A stretch of 34,406 nucleotides of DNA from positions 1 through 34,406 of the forward strand of contig JAFGEP010000075.1 in assembly GCA_016931535.1 (NCBI GenBank), written 5' to 3'. The DNA is from Bradymonadales bacterium. Its GTDB lineage: Bacteria > Myxococcota_A > Bradymonadia > JAFGEP01. This document shows, piece by piece, positions 24,574 to 33,377 of this stretch (position 1 is the first letter of the stretch; each line of letters opens with the position of its first letter). The notes below the pieces were generated by a model, which was given only the letters and a program-made list of their open reading frames with translations, had not been told where the DNA came from and did not search any database. The position numbers were made by a program, and so were the translations under genes.

Positions 24574-25806
24574 TCACCAGTTCGACCGACCCGATTTCTG
24601 TTGGCTCATCGCGATCACCCCATCACCGGCAAGCTGGCTCAGCTCCTTTGTCGTCAGGCCCAGCTCGGCGAGGATCTCCTCGGTGTGTTCCCCGAGCCGG
24701 GGAGGGGGCCGAACCGCATCCCGAGCGGTGCGCGGGGTAGCCGGAGTCGAGGTCTGCAGGGTTCGTGGCCGGTCTTTGCCGCCCAGCTTGTAGAACAGCC
24801 GGCGGGTGGTCGCCCACTCCGACTCCAGCACCTCCAGGGGCGATAGCACCGGCTCCAGGCAGATCTCCAACCCGCCGAGGAGCGCCAGCCACTCTTCCCG
24901 GCTGCGGGTGGCAAAGAGAGCCCGCAGCTGGTGGTGGACCTCGCTATCCACCTGGTGGCCCAGCCCGATCCACTCCGGGTGTCCAACCGCCTGGCACAGT
25001 TCACCCCAGAACTTGGGCTCCAGCGCGCCCAGGGCCAGGTACCGCCCGTCCGCCGTCGCGTAGACGTTGTAGCACGGGAAACCGCCGGTGAGCTGGTCAC
25101 GTCCTCTTGGTGGAGTCGGCTCGCCCGCATCGATCCGCGCAAACAGTGGAGCCATCAGGGTAGCCGCTCCCTCGGCGATGGCCACATCCAGCCGGGCCCC
25201 CTCACCGGTTCGCTGCCGGTGGAAGAGCGCGGCCAGGATGGACAGGGCCGCATAGAGGGTACCGCCCAAGAGGTCGGCGGCCTGAAAGCCGGGGGGATGG
25301 GGGGGGCCGTCCGCCCTGCCGCTCTGCTCCAGGGCGCCGGTCACCGCCAGGTAGTTCAGGTCGTGACCTGCCCGGTCTCGATAGGGCCCCTCCTGCCCGT
25401 AGCCGGTCAGCGCACAGTAGATCAGGCCCGGCCTGATCTGCTCCAGGCGATCGGCGGACAGGTCGAGTCGATCCATCACGCCCGGCCGGAAGCTCTCCAC
25501 CAGCACATCGGCTGTTTTCACCAGCTCGAGGAAGAGCGCCCGTCCCCCTTTCTTCTTCAGGTTGAGCGCCAGGCTCCGCTTTCCCCGATTGATGGAGGCG
25601 AACAGCGCACCCATCTGGTGTGGGCCGATACCGTAATACGGTGGCACCCAGCGCGCCCAGTCGCCCTGCCCGGGCTCCTCCAGCTTCACGACATCCGCGC
25701 CCAGGTCCGCCAACAAGGCGGTACAATAGGGACCCGGCAGCAGACGGGTCAGGTCCAGGACCCGAATGCCCTCGAGGGTCGCCGGATGATTACCGGTCCA
25801 GCTCAT
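24574..25806 (-). CDS. CaiB/BaiF family CoA-transferase, alpha-methylacyl-CoA racemase-like
   Basis: 410 residues, a usual size. The fold is that of class III CoA-transferases. Within the family it looks most like alpha-methylacyl-CoA racemase: the segment RAGHDLNYLAVTGAL carries H148 and D149, and AADLLGG carries D178, matching the positions of the catalytic His and Asp of the racemases. Other signatures are LDLTRLLPGPYCTALLADLGADVVKLE at the N-terminus and ADVLVESFRPGVMDRL. Racemases of this type convert 2-methylacyl-CoA epimers so that branched or sterol side chains can be beta-oxidised. The next gene on the strand is an SCP2 protein, which supports a lipid role. A simple CoA-transferase activity cannot be excluded. 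Confidence 0.88.
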   Translation of the reverse strand: MSWTGNHPATLEGIRVLDLTRLLPGPYCTALLADLGADVVKLEEPGQGDWARWVPPYYGIGPHQMGALFASINRGKRSLALNLKKKGGRALFLELVKTADVLVESFRPGVMDRLDLSADRLEQIRPGLIYCALTGYGQEGPYRDRAGHDLNYLAVTGALEQSGRADGPPHPPGFQAADLLGGTLYAALSILAALFHRQRTGEGARLDVAIAEGAATLMAPLFARIDAGEPTPPRGRDQLTGGFPCYNVYATADGRYLALGALEPKFWGELCQAVGHPEWIGLGHQVDSEVHHQLRALFATRSREEWLALLGGLEICLEPVLSPLEVLESEWATTRRLFYKLGGKDRPRTLQTSTPATPRTARDAVRPPPRLGEHTEEILAELGLTTKELSQLAGDGVIAMSQQKSGRSNW

Positions 25807-25936
25807 GAATCACCCGCTATCCCGGCCCGATGCGGGGCTGGCTTGAACCACACCACCGATCGGGTCACGGCGAGGAACTCCCCCAGCCGCTGGTTTTCAG
25901 GGCTCGGTGCAGTTCAGGCTCGAATCCCACCAGGGG

Positions 25937-26272
25937 TCAAGTCATGGAGAAGATCTGCTGCAGCTGTGTGGCCAGCCCCAGGTCCCCCGACACCCGCAGC
26001 TTGCCCATCATGAAGGCCTGCATGGCATTCAGGTTGCCCTGGATGATGTCGATCCAGTCCTGGTCGGAGACCTCGATGGTGCACTGGGCGGCGTCCGATG
26101 GACCTTTGGAGACCCAGTCCTCGGAACGGGTGAGATCCACCACCCAGGTTCCTCCGTTCTCCCCGGTGATGTCGAACTGGTACACCGCGTTGATCCCCAT
26201 GGCGGTGTCTTTGTTCTTGGCGATCCCTGCCGGCAGCAGGCTCTCGAAGATCTCGGTAACCGACTTGGCCAT
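25937..26272 (-). CDS. SCP2 sterol-binding domain protein
   Basis: 111 residues, a stand-alone SCP2 domain. The fold binds sterols, fatty acids or acyl-CoA in a hydrophobic tunnel. Typical features are an ending rich in amphipathic helix (DWIDIIQGNLNAMQAFMMGKLRVSGDLGLATQLQQIF) and the strand pattern around GTWVVDLTR. The ATG at 26272 has AGGAGA nine bases upstream, so the much longer upstream frame is not used. It lies upstream of the racemase-like gene on the same strand with a gap of 130 bases; the pair may act together in acyl-CoA metabolism. Confidence 0.9.
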   Translation of the reverse strand: MAKSVTEIFESLLPAGIAKNKDTAMGINAVYQFDITGENGGTWVVDLTRSEDWVSKGPSDAAQCTIEVSDQDWIDIIQGNLNAMQAFMMGKLRVSGDLGLATQLQQIFSMT

Positions 26273-26524
26273 CCTGATTTTCTCCTGTCGAAGGCGTGGG
26301 CCTCGGGGTACGGTCAACCCCCAGCGGGTTTTGCCTGCGACCCCCGGCCGACTTGGTACTGGCGCCAGATAACCCCGGCCGGTCCGCACTGTCAACGATG
26401 CCGGCAGGACCTTCGGCGCGCGACCGATGCCAGCCGGGTGTGGGGCTCGATCTCCCATCAAGGGCTCCTCCGACTTTTCGAGACTGAGGGCATTCCAGGA
26501 GCCGGACGAACGATCGAGTACCGC

Positions 26525-26554
26525 TCGACGCGACCGCCATGCCTGTCGTATAAA
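26525..26554 (+). promoter_or_regulatory. Candidate promoter, possibly giving a leaderless transcript
   Basis: TATAAA (26549-26554) lies seven bases before the ATG at 26561, with a weak -35 TCGACG at 26525-26530 (spacer 18). Transcription would then start at or next to the A of the ATG. No Shine-Dalgarno is visible before that ATG, which fits a leaderless transcript. Confidence 0.4.
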
Positions 26555-26560
26555 CCCGGC

Positions 26561-27505
26561 ATGGATCGGGGAATTGAAAAGGAGATGCAACCGCCAGCCG
26601 GCGCACCCACCAAGGGGATGATCTGGTGGCTGTTGGCTCTGGCCTTTCTGGTGGGAACGGCGGCGGTTTCCCTGATCGAGCTGGTCCTTGCCGATGTCGG
26701 CATCCAGGAGGAGATTCCGATACCCGCCGAGATGGGCGAGGGTCACCTGGTCATTGTCGCTCCCGGTCAGGAGCATCTCTTGCTGGCAAAGAGCCTTCCA
26801 GAGAGCTTCTCCTTTCATCCCTCCTGGGAACGACTGCCGGCCAGGGAGGAGGGCTACCAGGTGCTGTTGCCCAGGCATCTGTCCATTCCTCGGCTACCGG
26901 AGGGGTGGAGTGAGCGGTTTCGGCAGGAGCTCGCCGGGTGGCAGTGGGTGGCCGTTGGACCCACCTCACCGGTGCAACGGCGCGATGCGGATGAGGTCGA
27001 TCTGGCCCAGGAGCTCGGGCGGGCCCGGGTCTTCTTTCGAGGGCCCGACGGCCAGCAGATCCCCTGCGATCGCTGGCGTTTCGGCCGGTGGGGGTGCGGT
27101 CTGGAGGAATGGCTGTGGGTTGGCCCCACCCAACTCGACATGCGGGGGGTGAACAGGTCCTGCATCTGGGCACATCCTCGGGCCGGGTACGAGCTGGTCA
27201 TCCAGTTTTCCCGGGTGCCTTCCGGCTCGCGCCTTTCGGGGCGATACGGCCTGTCCGACTCCGCCGTGGCGGTGGCCGATGGGGCTGATGTGGGCTTTGA
27301 GGTTCGAGTGGGGCAGGTGGAGCGGCAGTTCGTGGCCGAGAATCGGCAGGGGTTTTTCCCCTACCAGGTGCCGCTGGATGGCGTGGGGGAGGGCCCCATC
27401 GACATCGAGTTCGTGGTGACCGCCGAGAATGACGGCCGGCGGCACTTCTGCTTCAGTGGAGCGATCCAGCGGCGCAACACCGGCTCATTTGAGGATTTAC
27501 CGTGA
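26561..27505 (+). CDS. Membrane-anchored protein of unknown function with the same four-Cys domain
   Basis: 314 residues. One membrane segment (about 20-45, MIWWLLALAFLVGTAAVSLIEL) is followed by an extracytoplasmic part. The C-terminal domain has C169-D, G-R-W-G-C179-G, W-L-W-V-G-P, R-S-C201 and H-F-C297, plus GFFPYQV at 264-270. The protein at 3918-4829 has the same order with almost equal spacing. I recognise no named family. Start may also be the ATG at 26585. The stop overlaps the GTG of the next gene by four bases, so it is coupled to a polytopic membrane protein that resembles GT-C glycosyltransferases; a role as its soluble partner is a guess. Confidence 0.75.
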   Translation: MDRGIEKEMQPPAGAPTKGMIWWLLALAFLVGTAAVSLIELVLADVGIQEEIPIPAEMGEGHLVIVAPGQEHLLLAKSLPESFSFHPSWERLPAREEGYQVLLPRHLSIPRLPEGWSERFRQELAGWQWVAVGPTSPVQRRDADEVDLAQELGRARVFFRGPDGQQIPCDRWRFGRWGCGLEEWLWVGPTQLDMRGVNRSCIWAHPRAGYELVIQFSRVPSGSRLSGRYGLSDSAVAVADGADVGFEVRVGQVERQFVAENRQGFFPYQVPLDGVGEGPIDIEFVVTAENDGRRHFCFSGAIQRRNTGSFEDLP

Positions 27506-29187
27506 AGTTCGGCTGGGCAAGGCGGATCTTCTCCAGTTCCTGGTGGCTGGGGCTGGCCATCTCCTGTTGGGCATTCCTGTTGTTCGCGGTCACTCCCCGG
27601 CGGGGTTTCAGCGGTTCCGGAGTCTGGCAGATCGAGCAGGCCGACGCCGCCGCCAGCTGGTTGAGCGCGGTCTTTCACACGGGAGGCAACCTGTTCACCC
27701 CGGAGGCCTGGAGCGCCGCCTTCACGACCGATCCTCGCCGCGGACCGCTGATCGGCCTCATCACGGCGGTACCGTGGCGCACGCTGGGGATCGTCTCGGA
27801 CTCGGTTTCTGCCTCCCACCTGGCCAATATCCTCTTTGTCTGCCTGACCGCCTGGTGCAGCTTCGCCGTGGCCCGGCGTGCAGGGGGCGCACTGGCCGGG
27901 ATCCTGGCTGCCGTGGCGATGATCTCCGTGCCACGGATCTGGGCCGCGGCCAGCTCTCCGGGGCTCACCGCCGGCGCCCTGTGTGCCTTCACCTTGGGGG
28001 CCTGTGCCATCGACAGGGGCCGGGAGCGTTTTCGCTGGTTCTTTCCGGCGGTGCTGCTGTTGGCCATGGCTCTTCTCACCACCCAGATGGCCCTGCTATT
28101 GCTTTTCCCCTGGCTCCATCTCACCTTTTTTTCGGGGCGGCGATCGGGGGATCGAGGGACCTTCGAGGCGCGCCCGCTCTCCTTCTGGAGCCCGCTGGTG
28201 TTTCCCCTGGCGATCCTGTTGGCCTTTCTGGCGCTGGCCGCGGTGCCCGGCGGGACCAAGGAGCAGTTCATCTACTACCTCAAAGGGTTCGTCACCAGGC
28301 CCAGGGTGGAGACCCTGTACTTCGGCGAGGTCTACTCCAACCACCGCCTGCCCTGGCATGCCGCCCCCGTCCTGGTCGCTTTGACCGTACCCCCCACCGT
28401 GCTGTTCATGACGATCTACGGCCTCGCCATGGCCTCGCCTCTGGCTACCTGGATCCGCCGGCGGTTGCTGCGCCACCAGGAGGATTCGACCTCCGGCGAC
28501 GCCCGGGAAGCGCTGCGGCTGGCCTGGTCGATGCTGCTGCTGACCTTGCTCATGCCGTTGCTGTTCGGCACCACCTTCTCCCACGGGGTGGATCTCCTGG
28601 CTCTGGCGGTGCCCTGGTGCGCGGTATTCGCTGGGGTCGGTGTGGCTTCCTTGCTCACCACCCTGGCACTTCAGCTGCATCGACTGCTCGCCGGGCACCA
28701 CTGGGCCCGTCTTGCGACCTTGCTGCTGGTGAGTCTCTTGGGGTGGAGCGTCTTCGTCTTCGCCCTGAGAGAGACCAACCGGGCCTACCCCCAGGTGGAA
28801 AGCTACTACAGCTGGCTCGTGGGGGGCGTCGGGGGCGCCGCGAAGCTCGGCTTGCCTCGATATCCCCACGGTCCCCTTCCCCCCGATTTCCTTCACCAGG
28901 CAACCGGTTCCACCGGCGAGACCCGGGTCGCGCTGCTGTCCGAGCCGGAGGACACCTGGTCCGTGCTGGAGCGGTATCGAAACCACGGCCTGATCCCGCC
29001 AGGGATCGAGCTGGTGCCGCTACAGAACGCGCAGACCGTCATTCTCCGCTTCAACGAGCTGTCGGGGGAGTTCTACCAACAACTGCCCGACTTCCTCACT
29101 GCAGCCGCCGCCATCGAGCCTGAAGGGGCGAGCTGGCTGATGCAGGACGGGATTCCCCTGTTTGGAGCGATCCAGCTCGAACCGTGA
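27502..29187 (+). CDS. Polytopic membrane protein, possibly GT-C glycosyltransferase-like
   Basis: 561 residues. About ten hydrophobic segments fill residues 12-440, followed by a soluble tail of about 115 residues. The layout (first helix, then an extracytoplasmic loop with acidic residues, here W-Q-I-E-Q-A-D near 42-48, then a Pro-rich turn) recalls lipid-linked sugar transferases of the GT-C fold, but the usual D-E pair of the GT39/ArnT group is not clear, so it may be a distant or inactive relative. Start is GTG at 27502 with GAGGA six bases upstream, overlapping the previous gene. The soluble tail contains SEPEDTWSVLERYRNHGL. Function uncertain. Confidence 0.7.
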   Translation: MKFGWARRIFSSSWWLGLAISCWAFLLFAVTPRRGFSGSGVWQIEQADAAASWLSAVFHTGGNLFTPEAWSAAFTTDPRRGPLIGLITAVPWRTLGIVSDSVSASHLANILFVCLTAWCSFAVARRAGGALAGILAAVAMISVPRIWAAASSPGLTAGALCAFTLGACAIDRGRERFRWFFPAVLLLAMALLTTQMALLLLFPWLHLTFFSGRRSGDRGTFEARPLSFWSPLVFPLAILLAFLALAAVPGGTKEQFIYYLKGFVTRPRVETLYFGEVYSNHRLPWHAAPVLVALTVPPTVLFMTIYGLAMASPLATWIRRRLLRHQEDSTSGDAREALRLAWSMLLLTLLMPLLFGTTFSHGVDLLALAVPWCAVFAGVGVASLLTTLALQLHRLLAGHHWARLATLLLVSLLGWSVFVFALRETNRAYPQVESYYSWLVGGVGGAAKLGLPRYPHGPLPPDFLHQATGSTGETRVALLSEPEDTWSVLERYRNHGLIPPGIELVPLQNAQTVILRFNELSGEFYQQLPDFLTAAAAIEPEGASWLMQDGIPLFGAIQLEP

Positions 29188-29302
29188 CCGGTTCACCATC
29201 CAGCTGGCGATCGGGCACCAGGAGAAGAGGGCACTACAGCGCCTACTTTCTGGGCGATCCGGGTTGAGAGGAACCGTAGTAAGGAGGAACCGAAGGGCGG
29301 CT

Positions 29303-32300
29303 CTAGCGGGAACGGCGGCGCAGCAAGAGGCAAAGCCCGAGCAGGCCGGCCCACAGGCCCGCCGTACCCGAACCCGCCGGAGCGGTGGTGCGGCAGGTGC
29401 AGCCGCTACCCACCACCTCGAACTCGACCATGTCCAGCACCGGCTCCGGCTCCGGGGTGATGGTGCACTGGGTGTTGCACACGAAGGGGACATCGTCGAC
29501 GTTGTCGGTCCCGTTGTCGCAGTCCTCCCCCTCGTCGAGCACGCCGTCGCCGCAATGGGCTTCCTGGCAATCGGTACGGCAGGCGTCCGGCTCGGTGTCG
29601 GAGTTGTCCTCGGCATCATCGCACTGCTCGCCGTCGTCGATCACCCCGTCGCCACAGGCAGGGGGGGTGCAATCGGTGCGGCAGGCGTCCGGCTCGGTGT
29701 CGGAGTTGTCCAGGCCGTCGTCGCACAGCTCGCCGTGGTCGATCACCCCGTCACCGCAACCCGAGGGGTTGCAGTCGGTGCGGCAGGCGTTGGGCTCGGT
29801 GTCGGAGTTGTCCTCGCCCCAGTCACACACCTCGCCGGTGTCGATCACCCCGTCTCCGCAGTGGGCCTCGAGGCAGGTCCATCGGCAGGCATCCGCCAGG
29901 CGGTCCGAGTTGTCGTTGCCATCGTCGCACTCCTCGCCGGTGTCCAGCACCCGGTCGCCGCAGTAGGCCTCGACGCAGGTCGGACGGCAGGCATCGACGA
30001 CGGTGGCCGAGTTGTCGTCGCCGTCGTCGCACTCCTCGCCGGTGTCGATCACCCCGTCGCCGCAGCTCGCCAGGGCGCAGTTGGTCCGGCAGGCATCGAG
30101 GACGGTGTCGGAGTTGTCGTCGCCGTTGTCGCAGGTTTCACCGCGGTCGATCACCTCGTCGCCGCAGGAGGGGTCTGCGCAGGTGGTCCGGCAGGCGTTG
30201 GCCAGGGTGTCGGAGTTGTCGTCGCCGTCGTCGCACTCCTCATCGGTGTCGATCACCCCGTCGCCACAGGTTGCCGGTGTGCAGTCGGTTCGGCAGGCGT
30301 TGGCTAGGGTGTCGGAGTTGTCCACCCCGTTGTCGCACAGCTCCCCGGTATCGATCACCCCGTCGCCGCAGTGGGCCTCAAGGCAGTCGGTGCGGCAGGC
30401 GTTGGCCAGGGTGTCGGAGTTGTCATCGCCGTCGTCGCACTCCTCCTGTCCATCGACCAGGTCGTTGCCGCACAGGCAGTTGGTGGTGGAGGTGGTATTG
30501 ACCAGGCCGGGGGTGTTGCAGCGCGGGCTGAAGTCGAGGTTGTTGATGGCGGTATCGACCCCGTCGGGGAAGCGGGAGATGCTCGAACCCAGCTGGGCGG
30601 GATCGTCCACCAGGCCGATGCCCGAGGTCTCGGTATAGCCGCCGGCGATGCTTCCCCCGTAGCTGACGGTATCCACGATGGCACCACCGTGGATGAGGGC
30701 GACAGCCCCCGGAGCGTCCTGGATGAGATCGGAGCTGGGGGTGACGTCCAGGTCGCAGTTGGCCACCAGGGTGTTGCTGCCGCAGACCACGTAGTAGTCA
30801 CCGTCGGCCAGCACCACCTCCGGCAGATCGAAGGCCAGGTAGGCGGTGGCCGTGCTGCCGTCGATCAGCGCCAGCTGGTATCCCAAAAGGTTGACCGACT
30901 GGCCGCTGACGTTCTTGATCTCGACGAACTCCCGGATGTCGACATCGATCGACGACTGGTCGTAGTCCACCTCGTTGACCACCAGCCAGCTGGTGCCGAT
31001 GCAGTGCGCAGTCTCCTCGATGCAGGTCTGCCACTCGGCGCAGGGATCGCCGCCGCTGGTGCAGATACCAACCTGGCAGGTCTCGGGACCGGTGCAGAAG
31101 AGGTCGTCCGAGGTGCAGGGTGTTCCGTCGTCCAAATGGTTGTCCTGGCAGACACCCAGGTCGTCGCAGGTGTCGGGATCGGTGCAGTCGGTGTCCTCCG
31201 GGCTGCCGCAGGGGGTGAACTCGTCTTTGTGGCGCGGGTCGCAGACACCTTCTCCGTCGCAGCTATCGGGATCGGAGCACTCGGTGGTCTCGGTGTCGCC
31301 ACAGGTGGTGAACTCCGGTTCGTCTCGCGGGTCGCAAGTGCCGGACCCGTCGCAGGAATCGGGGTTGGAGCAGTCGGTGTCATCCTGGCTGCCGCAGGTG
31401 GTGAACTCCGGTTCGTCTCGCGGGTCGCAAGTGCCGGACCCGTCGCAGCTATCGGGATCGGAGCACTCGGTGGTCTCGGTGTCGCCACAGGTGGTGAACT
31501 CGTCTTTGTGCCGTGGGTCGCAGACACCTGCTCCGTCACAGGAATCGGGGTTGGAGCAGTCGGTGTCATCCTGGCTGCCGCAGGTGGTGAACTCGTCTTT
31601 GTGGCGCGGGTCGCAGACACCTGCGCCGTCGCATGAATCGGGACTGGAGCACTCGGTGGTCTGGGTGTCACCACAGGGGGTGTCGGCCGCGGCATGACGT
31701 GGCTGACAAACCCCGGCGTTGTCGCAACTGTCGGGGTCGGTGCAGTCGGTGTCATCCGTGTTGCCACAGAGGGTAAACTCGCTGGCGATCGGGTCGGTGT
31801 TGCAGACGCCGCTACCGTCGCACACATCCGGGTTGCAGACCGGCTCGGTGAGTGCCGCTCCGCATGCGGTGCCGGCTTCCTCGTGATTGGGCAAGCAGAC
31901 GCCAGCGCCATCACAGGTGTCGGGGTTGGTGCATTCAGTATCTTCATTGCTGCCGCAGGGGGTGAGCTCCGCCTGGTGCCGTGGGTCGCAGACACCTGCG
32001 TCGTCGCAGGAATCGGGATTGGAGCACTCGGTGGTCTGGTTGTCGCCGCAGGGGGTAGACTCGCTGGCGATCTGCTTGTCCTCACATATGCCCTGCCCGT
32101 CGCAGACGTCGGGGTTGCAGACCGGCTCGGTCAGTCCATCGCCGCATGAGGTGCCGGCTTCCTCGTGATTGGGCAAGCAGACGCCAGCGCCATCACAGGT
32201 GTCGGGGTTGGTGCATTCAGTATCTTCATCGCTGCCGCAGGGGGTGTCCTCCGTGGCATCCGTGCCTGCCTGGCAAACCCCGGATGCGGAGCAGGTCTCG

Positions 32301-33145
32301 GCGCCGTTGCACACGTTGCCATCGTCGCAGTCCTCGTGTTTAAGGCATTCGAAGGCGGTGACGGAGAGGTTGTCCAGCGCGACCAGGTCGCGCTCGAGGT
32401 TTTCCGAATCTCCCGGGTTTAAGACGTCGTCGAACAGCCAGCTAAAGTAGTAGTACTCTCCATTTTCGAGGGGTGAGTCCAGGGCGAAGGCGGTCCCGAT
32501 GGTTTTGGCCTGCCATTCCGGGGACACGGATGCGGTGCCTGGCGTGACATCACCGAACCCGACCAGTTCGGTAAAGGTATCGTTGTCGGGCGAGTGGAGA
32601 AAAGTGACCCTGGTGGCCCAATCGGTATCGTTGGTCCCCAAAAAGTCGTAGGAGAACTTGAGGTAGTTGATCGACACGCCGGTGTTGTTCCGCAGCCTCA
32701 ACCGGATCTCGCCCGGGGTAAAGAAGTTGCTGTCGGCTTGCACCCCCAGCCCCACATCCGTTCCGATGAACTGGATGGCGTAGATGCCGGCGCTCGTCAC
32801 CTGGCTCGGATCGGGCGCCGTTCCCTGGGCCAGGATGGAGGGGGGGTAGGCGGTTCCCCCGAACTCCACGATGAAGTCCGAGGGCGGGGCAGCCGAGGTC
32901 CCGATGACCGACCACCAGGTGGAGTCGAGCAGAGCGGTGCTGGCCGGGGAGGGCTCGAAGCCGAGCCCCTCGAAGCCGTCGAAGTCCTCGATCACCGGCG
33001 TACCGGCGACATCCAAGCTGAGCTGGGCCTGAGCGGTCGAGCTCCATGCCGTCAAAGCCAGAACCACGAACACGGGACCGAGCCCGGTCGCCAGTCCAAG
33101 AGTACTCCGTGCGCGTCGGGCCTGCGGATGTGTTTCAGCTCTCAT
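29303..33145 (-). CDS. Very long Cys-rich surface protein with MYXO-CTERM-like tail
   Basis: 1280 residues from the ATG at 33145 (GGAG five bases upstream). Order: a signal peptide ending STAQA; a beta-rich N-terminal domain of about 200 residues (starting VIEDFDGFEG); a first array of 12 Cys-rich units of 31-32 residues with the pattern CG-x-DTDC-x-x-PDSCDG-x-GxCDPR; a lamin-tail-like domain (SWLVVNEVDYD to about NNLDFSPRCNTPG); a second array of ten 34-residue units of the type CGDGVIDTGEECDDG (the Myxococcus cysteine-rich repeat); and a tail with GSGCTC, a hydrophobic helix and RRRSR, the layout of MYXO-CTERM sorting signals. The protein is extremely acidic and its cysteines should form disulfides. 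I infer cell-surface display after processing of the tail; a structural or adhesive role is likely but unproven. Confidence 0.9.
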   Translation of the reverse strand: MRAETHPQARRARSTLGLATGLGPVFVVLALTAWSSTAQAQLSLDVAGTPVIEDFDGFEGLGFEPSPASTALLDSTWWSVIGTSAAPPSDFIVEFGGTAYPPSILAQGTAPDPSQVTSAGIYAIQFIGTDVGLGVQADSNFFTPGEIRLRLRNNTGVSINYLKFSYDFLGTNDTDWATRVTFLHSPDNDTFTELVGFGDVTPGTASVSPEWQAKTIGTAFALDSPLENGEYYYFSWLFDDVLNPGDSENLERDLVALDNLSVTAFECLKHEDCDDGNVCNGAETCSASGVCQAGTDATEDTPCGSDEDTECTNPDTCDGAGVCLPNHEEAGTSCGDGLTEPVCNPDVCDGQGICEDKQIASESTPCGDNQTTECSNPDSCDDAGVCDPRHQAELTPCGSNEDTECTNPDTCDGAGVCLPNHEEAGTACGAALTEPVCNPDVCDGSGVCNTDPIASEFTLCGNTDDTDCTDPDSCDNAGVCQPRHAAADTPCGDTQTTECSSPDSCDGAGVCDPRHKDEFTTCGSQDDTDCSNPDSCDGAGVCDPRHKDEFTTCGDTETTECSDPDSCDGSGTCDPRDEPEFTTCGSQDDTDCSNPDSCDGSGTCDPRDEPEFTTCGDTETTECSDPDSCDGEGVCDPRHKDEFTPCGSPEDTDCTDPDTCDDLGVCQDNHLDDGTPCTSDDLFCTGPETCQVGICTSGGDPCAEWQTCIEETAHCIGTSWLVVNEVDYDQSSIDVDIREFVEIKNVSGQSVNLLGYQLALIDGSTATAYLAFDLPEVVLADGDYYVVCGSNTLVANCDLDVTPSSDLIQDAPGAVALIHGGAIVDTVSYGGSIAGGYTETSGIGLVDDPAQLGSSISRFPDGVDTAINNLDFSPRCNTPGLVNTTSTTNCLCGNDLVDGQEECDDGDDNSDTLANACRTDCLEAHCGDGVIDTGELCDNGVDNSDTLANACRTDCTPATCGDGVIDTDEECDDGDDNSDTLANACRTTCADPSCGDEVIDRGETCDNGDDNSDTVLDACRTNCALASCGDGVIDTGEECDDGDDNSATVVDACRPTCVEAYCGDRVLDTGEECDDGNDNSDRLADACRWTCLEAHCGDGVIDTGEVCDWGEDNSDTEPNACRTDCNPSGCGDGVIDHGELCDDGLDNSDTEPDACRTDCTPPACGDGVIDDGEQCDDAEDNSDTEPDACRTDCQEAHCGDGVLDEGEDCDNGTDNVDDVPFVCNTQCTITPEPEPVLDMVEFEVVGSGCTCRTTAPAGSGTAGLWAGLLGLCLLLRRRSR
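29453..30472 (-). repeat. Ten 34-residue Cys-rich units (102 bp each)
   Basis: Ten units with no spacing differences code for CGDGVID-x-GE-x-CD-x(4)-DNSDT-x(4)-ACRTDC. Units vary mostly in the residues between the second and third cysteine groups. This is the Myxococcus cysteine-rich repeat pattern. The DNA units are similar enough to recombine. Confidence 0.9.
31115..32236 (-). repeat. Twelve 31-32-residue Cys-rich units
   Basis: Ten units have 31 residues and two (the second and fifth) have 32. Two-unit blocks are repeated almost exactly (for example units with EFTTCGSQDDTDC and EFTTCGDTETTEC), which shows recent tandem duplication by pairs. Confidence 0.85.
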
Positions 33146-33244
33146 ATCCACTCCGATCCTTGCGGGTAGTTGGTGCCACCATGAACCCAATCAGGTTGTG
33201 CTGTTCCGTCCTGAACTCGCATGGTTGGCTGAAAAAGCCTGAAA

Positions 33245-33273
33245 AGTATTTCACAAAACCGGTGCGACTTCAA
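33245..33273 (-). promoter_or_regulatory. Candidate promoter of the Cys-rich surface protein gene
   Basis: Read on the minus strand: -35 TTGAAG (33268-33273), 17-base spacer, -10 AATACT (33245-33250). The start codon lies about 100 bases downstream, leaving a long leader. Confidence 0.4.
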
Positions 33274-33377
33274 CGCTGATGAGCCGGTGGGCGGGGTGGA
33301 TCGATCGGCGGAGCTGGCGACGCCGACAACCAGAATGCCAGGAAGGTCCTCCCGCCTGGCGGCAACCGTCGGCGGCT

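Noticed and set aside
25907..25936. tRNA-like stretch with GGCTCGAATCCCACC
   Set aside because: It resembles a T-arm, but no five-base stem can form around the loop, the base at the first loop position is wrong, and no acceptor or anticodon stem can be found on either strand.
26273..26878. Long N-terminal extension of the SCP2 gene
   Set aside because: It overlaps the opposite-strand gene at 26561-27505, while a good AGGAGA precedes the ATG at 26272 and the remaining 111 residues are a complete SCP2 domain.
29162..32422. Long rightward open frames opposite the Cys-rich gene
   Set aside because: They have Gly/Val/Ala- or Ser-rich, periodic translations caused by the tandem repeats on the other strand, with no ribosome sites and no recognisable domain.
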